From assembly GCA_965153455.1 (NCBI GenBank), contig OZ234499.1, forward strand, positions 8,862,271 to 8,926,270: 64,000 nucleotides of DNA, read 5' to 3'. The translations under genes were made by a program, and so were the position numbers. How positions within the stretch are numbered: position 1 is the stretch's first letter; each line of letters begins with the position of its first letter. Source of the DNA: Sphagnum compactum. Lineage: Eukaryota; Bryophyta; Sphagnopsida; Sphagnales. The notes below the pieces were generated by a model, which did no database searches, was not told where the DNA came from, and saw only the letters and a list, made by a program, of their open reading frames with translations. Of this stretch, positions 48,825 through 59,496 are shown in pieces.

Positions 48825-48830
48825 TTTATA
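48825..48830 (-). promoter_or_regulatory. Probable TATA box of the sugar transporter gene
   Basis: On the minus strand the sequence reads GCGTATAAAAGTG about 215 bp upstream of the start codon at 48609. It is the closest good TATA match in the right orientation, giving a 5' UTR near 190 bases. Start-site data are lacking. Confidence 0.45.
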
Positions 48831-49611
48831 CGCTAATTTAACACGACTAATGCATACAAAAGGAGATTTTTTAAGAACTATCTTGCCTAAAAAAGTGGAC
48901 TCTTATTCCTCCAGTAAACGAACCGCATATCCAAACAAGATCAAAGACCTGGTTCCAACTGTGTTCTCTGCAACTGACAAAACTATGAAAAAACCGGGAC
49001 CTTCAACGAAATTCCTGCGGCAAGCGAGAAACAACAGACAGAACCCCCCTTCACTGGGATTCCACAAATGAGCCGAATTTTCCAATTTGCTTCCCAGAAT
49101 CCGTACAAAACCCTTCAAGAGAACACAGACCCCAGATGAGAGGAAAAATTACAATAGAAACTTACCACCAGCTTGTTACCGAGATACCCTTTTCAGTTCC
49201 TCCTCCAAAGAGTCCCTCAAGAAACGCTCATCAAGGAAGGCTTACGACACTCAGATATGTACCTTGAAAAGATCAACAGTCGACAGCGACAAAAAAGTTT
49301 ATAACCCCAAATGTTCTGTTAAGAAAACCCAGAAACTTAGAGCCGGTCTTTGCATCTAGGTTGAAGGACGCATCGGAACATCATCAAACACCGGAAGACA
49401 AAACATACAACACCACCAACCAACTAAGGAGCTGAAGATTGGCAATTGTGTGCAGAGAGGGTTTGCTAACGTAAAAGACCTGGCAAACTTGATTCGAAGA
49501 GAAACACAACAAAGAAGAGATGAAAAAGGAAGCACAAAATGGAAGGACCTAATAAGTTTTGTGTATTTGTTTGTTTATCTTCGTTCCTCCCCCCTTCTAA
49601 TCAGTGGTTTT
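48831..49611. other. Upstream flank of the sugar transporter gene
   Basis: Moderately GC-rich DNA that would contain the promoter. The open frames at 48850-49359 on either strand show no domain. No other gene is visible. Confidence 0.4.
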
Positions 49612-49845
49612 TTTTTGGCGAGACAGTTTTCTGAAAACGGAATATTCTGTCACAATTTCCCTGTTTTTAGAAAAAAAAATTCGCCAAAAAGCGACTGAAA
49701 TCTGGTTTTTTGGGGATGGTGTCGCCACATTTATGCCTTACTGGCTACATTTTTCAGAGTTTCTTGAAATAAATTTGCCAGTTAAGTCGAAATCTGTGAA
49801 GGGATGCTCCCCACCCTGGCTACAGCAAGAAATTGAAAAAAAAAC
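49612..49845. repeat. Dispersed repeat, copy 1 of a pair
   Basis: The segment with TTTTTTGGCGAGACAG, then GTGTCGCCACATTTATGCC, AGTTTCTTGAAATAAATTTG and GTCGAAATCTGTGAAGGGAT is homologous to 50315-50510. No coding content is evident. It could be part of an LTR or a duplicated promoter-proximal segment. Confidence 0.6.
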
Positions 49846-50314
49846 TAGTGCTGCCTGCTGAAGACGTGAAATGCCAGAAAGCCAAGATAGAAAAAAAATC
49901 ATATATCAGAAAAGACCTGCTGGGATTTTCTCTTGTTTACTTGCACTGCATCTGGATTTCACGTTAAACAGGGTAATTCGTAACCAAGGGAAATACCAGT
50001 GTTTTCGGTTAGTGAATTTATAAACAACCAAATTATTTCAGAATCAGAGAACCATTGGTTTCAGTTCTTTGAGAGAATCAAACGAAAGAACCACTGGTCT
50101 CAATCCTGTTAAAGAACTGGTGGTTTTCATGAATGAAGCAGCACTGAACAGGCAGTTTCAAGGCCAGTTTTTTTTTTTTTTTTCCAAACTTTTCAGAAAC
50201 GTGATATACACAGAACTGGGTCTTCGATTTTTCTAGGATTGCATTTGTGAATCTTAAGAACCGGCATAATAACCATCAGAGGTCTGTTCCTGGTATCAAT
50301 AGTCACATCAGTCA

Positions 50315-50510
50315 TTTTTTTGGGCGAAAAATCTCGCCAAAAGGCAATCGCCACAAGAGACAGAAGACTGATTGGTGGGGGCGGGGAGAGAGAGCGCCAC
50401 CAGATTTATGTCGTTTTTAGAGTTCCTTGAAATAGTGTCGCCTGTTAAATCGAAATCTGCCTAGGGATGCTTGCCACCGTGGCTCCATCAGGAAATTGAA
50501 AACAAAAACA
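50315..50510. repeat. Dispersed repeat, copy 2 of a pair
   Basis: It matches 49612-49845 in the same orientation: TTTTTTGGGCGAAAAATC, AGCGCCACCAGATTTATGTC, AGTTCCTTGAAATAGTGTCG and ATCGAAATCTGCCTAGGGAT. The copies differ by many substitutions and small gaps, so the duplication is old. Confidence 0.6.
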
Positions 50511-50616
50511 CTGAATCATACAAGTTATAAATTACTTGCAACTTCCAACCTTAAAGTTCAACTTGCACCAAGGTGGGAAATGGAATAGACTACAAGGAGA
50601 AACTAACCCTAAATAT

Positions 50617-50727
50617 ATCTCATTCACACAAAAGAAGAGACAAATGACATGTTGTCATTGGGTTCTATCTCATTCACACAAAAGAAGAGACAAATGACAT
50701 GTTGTCATTGGGGGGGGGGGGGGGGGG
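50617..50727. repeat. Perfect 50-bp direct duplication ending in an 18-base G run
   Basis: ATCTCATTCACACAAAAGAA begins two adjacent 50-bp copies (50617 and 50667) that look identical, then the second copy passes into 18 consecutive Gs at 50710-50727. The identity means it is very recent, or an assembly artefact at a hard-to-sequence homopolymer. Confidence 0.8.
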
Positions 50728-52600
50728 CAGCATGAACCAGCACCCACCAGCGCACCAGTCGGGCGTTCTGTCCACTCGATGGGGAGGGATTTCTCATCTA
50801 GTGCCTAAATTTGCGTTGACCACAGTTCATTTCTTTTGGTGCTGACCATTACTCGTTCTCTTTTTTTTGCTAGTTGTTTTCTCTTAACTCTGACCTCGCC
50901 TACCTAAGCACATATTACATATTACCCGCCTTTTTGGCACTACCTACCAACGAAGAATCAAGACCAGATCCCCACCCCCTCTACCCACCTACTAGATTCA
51001 ACCCTCCACCCATATGCCTACCACCCAACTAGGCACCCACCCCTACATGCATATGTCATTCATATTCTTACCTACCTACCCACTCTCCCTCCTACCTATT
51101 GTAAATAATAACCTTTAATAGGTAATAATATACTATTATTTTTGCATTCTTTCAACTAAAATTATAAAAATTAAAATGAATTGTATATTAAATTATCATT
51201 AATCAAATACAAAATAACTATTAGTTTAATAAATTTTCAATTAGAGCCTTTTTTTTAAATCATTTAAGCATCACTGGTAGTGGGAAGGAGCATAGAGCCC
51301 AAGTAATAGTAATAATGCTATTATTCTTTTAGCTAGCTAGTAATTAACCTCGGGTAATTATTTTAATAATGTTTATTATTTATTTTTTTTAGCTCTTATT
51401 AATTCTAATAACTAATATTGAAGTAACAATGATTTTATTAAGTTTATGAATTGAAATACCCACACATGAACATTGTCAAAAATGTTGTTTATTAGTCCAA
51501 GCCCCCTAAAATGAATTTATGTTCCAAAAATGTAATACATGCACATAGACATTAGCAAAAATGTTTTTTATTGGACCAAGGCCCTGTAAATGGATCTTTA
51601 TTGCAAAAGTGCAATACTTGCATCAATCATATTTGTTTGGTTGAATGCAAATAGTACAAAAAGTTTTTATGACCCATATGAAGGTATTCATTTCTCGACA
51701 AAGAATCGAGTCTGTGATTTGTGAATGTCATGTGGGTATTGCACTTTGAATATCTTCAATCCAATTTGGTTTGTGACCCCAATGTAAGTATTGTTGTTTA
51801 TATATTTTTAATCCAATTTTGTTTTTATGACCCCAATGTGAGTATTGCAAATGTTGTGTTTATTTCATTGACAAATAGATATCAAATATATAAGTATAGC
51901 ATCTTTTGTATTGATGGTCTTTTGTGTTTATAAAATTATTGTGAAATCATTTTTTATATGTATTGAGGACTTAATAAATTAAAACATTACATCACAAATC
52001 ATGGTTTAAAATAATAATTTTCAATACAACTTGAGAAAAATTATATTGATAAGTGTCAAAAAAAAGTTCATGAAAAATGCATTAATCCACATCAATATAA
52101 CCAATAATGTTCAAAGAGCTACCTTTAAAAAAATGCAAAAAAGTCACTCGAGATAAAATGATTGAAAGTTTATGTAGGAAACTAGGATGGGGGACAGGAT
52201 TTGTGCACTCAAAGTTTTTTTCTCAACTGTGTTCATCCACAAATTTCTTCTACACTGATATATCACTGGGTGGAAGGAGTATACTGTATATTCATTTCAT
52301 ATTTTTGAACCATGATTGGATATATAGTTGAAAGGACGCCACAGGTTATGAATCAGTGCTAGGCAATTCTTGACTTTTATAAAGAACCTGGTTGGGTTCT
52401 ATTAAAAAAAAAAAAGAATGATTGCACTTCCACTTCCACAACAATATGCAACCCTGGGTCCCATTCTTGAAAAAAAATCAGATTGTGGTTCTAATTCTGA
52501 AACTGACCCAGTTCGGTTCCATTCCAGTCATGGGCAACCCAGTCTGGAACCAATGGAGAACTCCTGTTAAACCTCCAACTAACTCCTGATTAATCTCCAA
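50728..52600. other. AT-rich and C-rich intergenic DNA
   Basis: 50930-51115 is a CCTACC/CACCCACC-rich pyrimidine tract. 51480-51860 contains loosely repeated words such as GACCCCAATGT...AGTATTG. 52360-52700 is rich in GGTTC/GAACC dinucleotide-like runs. No gene is supported. Confidence 0.45.
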
Positions 52601-53400
52601 CTAACCCCTGGTTCCAAACTTTTTTCCCAAAACAAATTTATTTTTCAAAATTCCAGTTTCAGTTCTGGTTCCAATTCCAAAAATCAGATCTGGTTCTGCT
52701 TCAGTTTTTCCTGACTGATGGAATGCACTTTTCTTTTTATCTTTAAATTTAGAAAGAACAGAAAGGCACAAGAAACTAATAAAATAAATCCCATTTCTTT
52801 GCACAGAGTCCAAAGAGTGACCCTTGTCCCCCTTGCAGAAATTAGTTTTTGGTATTTTTCGTCTTTTGGGTATGTATGGCGTGGAATGACTTGACCAAAT
52901 GTTGAGTGGTTAAGAAGAGCCAACACCTCAGCTGTTACATTACACGTAATCCCACTTAACAGAAATCTTAGAATTGTCCCCTTCAGAGCAGGCAATTGTG
53001 CCGGTAGGAGGCTTCAAATAACAAAGAGAATTTTCTCCATGGTTATAAAGTGTCAGGTAACACCTCAACTCGAGGAACATTTTGGGAACCTGATGTGAAC
53101 ACATTGAGAACAGATTTAAAATCAAAATATTCTCCCTCCACCCTGCCATCAAGCTTGGAGAGCAATCTTTGGATCAAACCATCTAAAGTGAGTTACTCAA
53201 TGGGGTGTCATAAATTGTCATACATTTCAGGAATAATTGGCAAGGGCTGCCCATCTCTAGATACTAAGAAATTCAATGGACCAAAGTTGTACACTTTGTC
53301 AACTAGGCATGTCTTTCACAAGTCCACTAGTAGAATTGGCCACGAGGTACTAAACACTCCTCCACCACCCCCAAACAAAATGTCTGTTTAGTGCAAAAAG
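52601..53400 (-). pseudogene. Unrecognised coding relic
   Basis: Minus-strand frames give long protein-like runs: VYNFGPLNFLVSRDGQPLPI, LTLDGLIQRLLSKLDGRVEG, EYFDFKSVLNVFTSGSQNVP, and at 52684-52995 TAEVLALLNHSTFGQVIPRH with TYPKDEKYQKLISARGTRVT. Stops and frame changes separate them. The composition looks like real protein, but I do not recognise a family. It could be a retroelement gag or a dead host gene. Confidence 0.35.
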
Positions 53401-56400
53401 CGATTGACATTGCTTAGCCTTGCACAAAGCTTTCGAGTTCTATTGTATGGTTTGATTGGTTTGACTTGTTTTATACAAGATAAAAATTATGAATCGTATT
53501 AATCAATGTTGAAAACTATGTTGAAAATAGGTAACTTACTTTCTCCTTTTTTGTAAAGAGGTGTTAGGTTTGAAATTGGTGTCAACCAGTAAAACATTCA
53601 AAACAAAACAAAATTAAAACTCCTTTTGCAAAACAAGCAAAATCAGGCAATGCAGTTCTACACAAAACCACACAAGATGACTCAGAACAAACATGAAAAT
53701 GCACCAATCAAAGATCATTTGAGTGGTATTTAAGATCTCTTGAATTGGCCATGGCTGATTCTCTTATTTCTTACATACTTATGCTAGTTTATGACCTACA
53801 AATGGTCTGTTATGATACAAAAGATATCCCAAAGTTACATTCTGCCATGTAACTTGCCCAGCCTCAATCTAGCAACTTGATAAAAGACATGCATTAAGCT
53901 GGATTCATACTAAGCTGATCAAGGGGATAAATTAGAAAAATAAATGAACCCTAACACTATCCCATTCAGCCAACAAAGGTAAAAACTGTCTTGGGAAATG
54001 ACATCATTGGCATTACGAGGGGGATAAATGGATATCCTAACCTCAGGAATGAAAATCTTCGTTTTCTTAAAGTTTAAGATCAAGTTAGGGCAGAAGAAGG
54101 AAGTTAGTTTGACCTTTTAATTTCTAAAATAACTCCCCTTGTGTTCTCAAGAAGTTCTAATATTCTTTTTTGCCAACATACTTGCTTTCATGTAAGAGAG
54201 AAGTTCTAATATTGTTGCCACCAACTTGCTTTTCCCGCAAGTAAGAGAGTGTGGGGAATTGGAGATGTCTAGGAATTTTTTGGGCAACCTGAATAAATTT
54301 TTCCCAATTTGCCCAAAATCTTCAAGCACTTTGGAAAGATTCTCCCAGGTTTTGTTTTTGCAAATTGCCTTAGGTTTCTGGCTAGTCTAAAAAACTATTC
54401 CAAACCTTATAATTGAGAAAAGAATTTTTGGGCAGTTTGAAAAGCACCGTCTGCTCCTAGATGGCCGAACTTTTTTTCAGGCAACCAAAAGATCCTACAA
54501 CCAAAGATCTTACCCTATGTAAAGATCACAACTTAAAGTAACACTGAAGATTCTAATTTTATTGAATTTTTAGTCATGAAAATACTCAAAATTCAATGAC
54601 TTTTGCTGCCTGCATTACCTGCTCCAAATTACAACCGGCCCTACCAGTTTCCCTGCTCTCTATTACATTTAATTGCAAACCCTTATGAAAACCCCAGATT
54701 TTATTGTGTACATAGTTGTGCCAGGGTGAAGCCGTACTCACATTCATACCCTTACCTTTTTGAGTGAGGCCTCTTAGAGGTCATATTAAGCCTTGAAAAT
54801 TTAGATTTGAACTCAGAGACCTGATTTGGGATATTTGTAAAATTAGAAATAATTTGAATAGATTTTACTATGGTACCAACGTAGGTGGTGGTTCACCCAA
54901 GGCTTAAAAAATGTCGCATTAGGTAATGTAATTACAAGGTTCCTGAGAACCACTAAATTATCACATATGAGGTACCTGCGGAACATTACAAAGCAGGCAT
55001 TTCCCACGCCTGCACTAAGGACTCAGGGCACACCTGGTGGCTGGTGCCCACGACACTTTCACTAATATCAGATCTCAAATTTTACCAAAGAAAAAAAAGG
55101 AAACCACTGAATAAGTTCATGAAAAATATTAAACAGGCCAAAGAAATTGATTGCGTCCAGTACAAAAGTACCGTCTGACATGTTTTGTCCTCACCCATTA
55201 CCCTTCCCTTTCCTCGAAACCCGGTCTCAATGGTTACCTCTCAATGGTTACCTCTGTGTAGCATGAGTATGTTATGCGCATTTTATAACCTGCCATGCCG
55301 TCCCTATCTTCATGGAATGCATACAAACAGCATGTCATGGGATGTCATTTCGACCCATTAGGGTTTACGTTTCGCAGTAGCTTTGCATGTGCGTTCCGGC
55401 ATCATCAATTTGTGTTTTCTTCATTGGTGTTGTTGCAGCACCTTTCATCCTCCACCTATTTGATTAAAGTTTCAATGCCATTGTGTGTTCCACGATGAAG
55501 CAACTTCTTTATTTTAGGTTATTGCTAATTTTGTGCATTTTGTTGAAGCACAACGTTGATATAGGAGTTTTAGTTTTGTTGTTAAGTTCATCCATGGTTG
55601 GTTGCCATGGAATTGCACCAAGGTTTTGTTGTGTGTTTGTTTTCACAAATGTTTGCAAATACATTATTATGAGCTTGTTAATAATATATTTGCTAACATT
55701 TGTGAAAGTGTTATTATTAGTGTCCAACTAGATCAAAAATATATGGTAAAATTTTAGTGATCTCCATTGAGGGAAATCGTTAGGTTTCCATTTCAAGTTT
55801 TTTTTTCAATTTGTTATAAGTGTTTTGAAAAAAAATTCCTGACACTTTCAAATTATTCCTCATGTATGAACCAAGGTCGCAGCTTGTGAAGCGCGCCATT
55901 CAAAATACAATGATTAAACGTGCGTATTCAAATGTGTGCAAAATCACCTCATCTGAATGTTCGCATCATGGCATACTACTTTTTTGAATCTTGCGATGTA
56001 ACATGGGGTGAACTATAACATGAGAACTAATATTATAACAACACTTGGCAGGAAACACATAGTCATGACATAGGTGTCAAATAATAATTCTAATGTTGTA
56101 AACCCATGAACCGTGAATTCAATGCAAAGGGTTGGAACTCTGTAAAAATCTAAAGCCCTCAAACAAATAAAGACGAATTGTATAGGGTTTTTATTATTAA
56201 GTTGCACTATTCCATTGCATAATTATGGGCACAATTAGTTGTGAAATAGTTCTTTTTAACATAGTGGTGGGTTGCCATAAGAAATAACACAAAGTCTAAT
56301 GGTAATTGGAAGAATTTATTGTTTTGGAAACTCTGTCTAATATGGCTACAAATAAGAAGGAAATAGGATAGTTAAATGGGTTTGAAAGGTTGTTGAAGTA

Positions 56401-56506
56401 CTATGTGAAGTTAACATCTGCTCGAATTTTAGAGCAATGGGTCATTCCTAAACTTTATAATTTGAGATTCTATTATAAATATTTTCATCATGGGTGAACC
56501 CATTAA
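53401..56506. other. Intergenic DNA, no gene supported
   Basis: 54150-54240 has a short repeat of AGTTCTAATATT..TTGCCA with AAGTAAGAGAG. A phrase TTTGAACTCAGAGACCTG at about 54805 loosely resembles a tRNA box B on the minus strand. Open frames at 55295-55731 lack recognisable features. Confidence 0.4.
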
Positions 56507-57550
56507 ATGGGGACAAGGATCAACTTGACTTTTAGTGTGTGTCTTATGGAAAGGAATGGTCAAGTAAGCTATGACTTTCTGACCATAGGTCTACAAGGTG
56601 CCCTAATGGTCCCGTTGATCCAAGAACAAATAAACCCATCTTTATTCCAATGTCTCCCAATTTGGCTAATGCCCAATTTTCAAAAGAATTAAAGAGGTAA
56701 ATAAAAAAAGATGATTCCTCTTATATTCAATTAAAGTTAAAGACTTAAGTTGAAGTAGATGCAAAAACAACCTTGGAAAAAGCTCCAATGAATGGTGAGC
56801 ACATTCATGTCCAAGTGTGTACGTTCAAATCCTTCAAAAGGTTATTGTTAGAATTTCCTTATAATAAATAATGTCGGAAATATGCATCGAAAAATTTGGG
56901 ACAAAGGATGACATAATCAAAAAGGGGGCCGGGGGGGGGGGGGGAGGGGGGAGATAACCTAAAAGGCAACCTACAAGTACATCAAGCAAGCCTATCTTAG
57001 ATGTGCAATAAAAACAGCCAAATGTTGTTGACCCCAAAGTTACAAAACAACTTACCAAAGAGAGCAAGTTGGTTCTTCCAATTGATTAAGATACAAATTC
57101 CATTGTTGGTAATATAGGTGAGACCAACTTACAAGTGTTGACCTCATTTGACCATGTAGAAAAGTGGGATAACAAAGTTGAAAAAAATATCAAAAGTCTT
57201 GACATCCTCTAGTACATGCAAGAAACAACAAATTTCCATGTAATAGCAAGTCCACCTTATTCCAACATGGGAGGGGAAAATGAAAGTACTAAAAGTCGTT
57301 CATACTTCCATCCATCTCCATTGCATCCAAATGTTGTTCTACAGGAGTTGCACACTTAGAGAGACATTCAAGGTGCACAAAACCATTACTTGAAACTTAT
57401 AGAATCTAAGGTTAATCAACACAACACAATCCCATGGGAAAGGCCCATACCTATCCAATCAAGCTACAACCTTACTTGTAAGTGTAGTCATTATCAAATG
57501 TGCCAAGGACTATGTTGAATGTAGTAAAATCCTACACCCCCCTAAATTTG
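56507..57550 (+). pseudogene. Unrecognised coding relic, possibly retroelement gag
   Basis: The plus strand reads MERNGQVSYDFLTIGLQGAL, then MVPLIQEQINPSLFQCLPIW, then with stops NIGETNLQVLTSFDHVEKWD, NKVEKNIKSLDIL, PYSNMGGENESTKSRSYFHP and WERPIPIQSSYNLTCKC. The last cysteines may be a worn zinc knuckle. A G-rich tract interrupts it at 56924-56951. The family is not recognised. Confidence 0.35.
56924..56951. repeat. G-rich homopolymer-like tract
   Basis: GGGGGCC is followed by 14 Gs, an A, and more Gs up to about 56951. Together with the tract at 50710 it is one of two long G runs in the window. Confidence 0.85.
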
Positions 57551-59496
57551 AAAATTTATTGCATAAGTTTTAAGAATTGGAATTTAAAGAAATTAATTGC
57601 ATAATTATTTTTTACTTGTGAATTTTCATCTCAATGGTTTTTGTGTGATTCCAAAATGTTTCACTATACATTTAATGGATGTTACGCACTCAAAACTGGG
57701 ATGTTGAAAAAATTTTGAACGTCCTTTATCTTATGTTATACTAACCCATTCTTTTTGAAATTTTGTGCATGACCATATATTGATGATTAGAAGAGCTTGG
57801 TAGTGAAAAATATTTGAATATGTGTTTTAATTTATTATTCATCATAATCCTTTTTTTAGATCAAATGTGTTTTTTATCATTCAAATGTCATAATTTGAAA
57901 ACCTTGTTTAAAGAAAAAATGATTATTATGATTTTAAAAAAAACAAGGTTACAATTTATTGAAGGTTTGATGTGTTATGTAGAGTTATTCATATATATAA
58001 TGAATGTGATTTGTTGTATTTGGATTAAAAATGAATAAATTTATATGAACTTGATAAAGTTCATTTCATATATGTTCATTTGGGGGATGAAAAGGTATCC
58101 ACCAAGTCATCTATTACTAAGACCCCTCCAATGTAACATTTAAAATTTTTATTTTGATTTTGAATAAAAATATGACATGGATATAATCACATTTTTTTTA
58201 AGGTAATTAAGTTGTGTCTAGATGAAATTTATTCATCCTTGTGGGTAAAGACAAACACAAATGAGCCAATGAGTACAAGGCTACCTTGTTTGTGAAAGGG
58301 ATGCTAGTTCATGAACTTACGAGAACGAGCATGAGCAAGCGAACATGAGTGAATTTTTTTAAACATATTATGTGCATGTTGACTAAATATTAAAAGAATA
58401 TTATTTGATAAGTAGCATAAAAATTTTGTTGACGTGGAGGAATATTTTGTCACATGTCCATGGATGAATGATATTTACGAATGAACTTTATTCTAAATGT
58501 TGCGAACAAATGTTATTTTTGCAAAAAATTGAACAAACGAAATAGGGTCAAAACAATTTATGTTGGTTTCTTTCAAATCAAATCCACAAATGAAATGTTC
58601 AAGACACAATTTTAAACCATACTTCATATTTCCTTAATATGAAATATATTCAAGCTCTGCAACATCCAAACCATACATAATGTTAAATTAAATCCCATAG
58701 ACCCACCAAGAGATATGTGCCAATGTAAACACTTACTATTCACCACCAAAAGGCATGTGCTTATTAAGAACAGAAAAATATGAAATAACCCATGACACTT
58801 CACATTGCCTACACTAATTCAAGTTATTTTTTATTTTCGTTCAATCTCTCAACCTCTAGCATCTACAACAATTTTTGCTACTCAAATTGCATTTTCTTCC
58901 TATATTACTAATTTGCCTGATCTATACAACAAGCCTCTATTTTATAATGGCAAAAAGAAAATGTTCACACTAAACACATTGGAATCAATGATTGAATATA
59001 CATTAATTTCAAGCATATTTGATTTATAGAATATGTGAGATGACAACAAAACCTTGGGAATGTCAAAAAGATGACACTCGATTACTCCCCTTCCAGCATT
59101 TGTTGGACTCAAAACATGGGGAAAAGAATGGAAAAGAACAATTAACAAAATAGATGAATGGGCAGCCTAGCGATGGGTGACTACAAAGATAGACAAAAAA
59201 AATCTTGCAATACTAAAAGAAATTGTAAACATTCCAAAGGAGGATATGGAAGACTACCATTAGGCGATGTTTACACATGCCATGGATTTTTTAAAATAAC
59301 GCACAAGTTTGAAAAAACCCATTCCAAAAAATAAGTCACAAGTTTACTTAGTGATTTTTCGACAAAGGATTTAATAATCCTTGGAAACCTGTTATTGACA
59401 AAATTCTTGAAACCCAAAGATGACTCTAAGTAACTCTAGGCAAGTGAACCTAGTTGTCATAGGATTTAAAGAACAAAATTTTAAAACAACCAATGA
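57551..59496. other. AT-rich intergenic DNA
   Basis: No gene is supported. At about 58240-58520 a stretch with AACGAGCATGAGCAAGCGAA and GGAGGAATATTTTGTCACAT is related to the dispersed module at 20449-21540. The rest is featureless. Confidence 0.45.

Noticed and set aside
54700-55090. tRNA-derived SINE
   Set aside because: Only a weak box B-like word on the minus strand; no box A at the proper distance and no tail.
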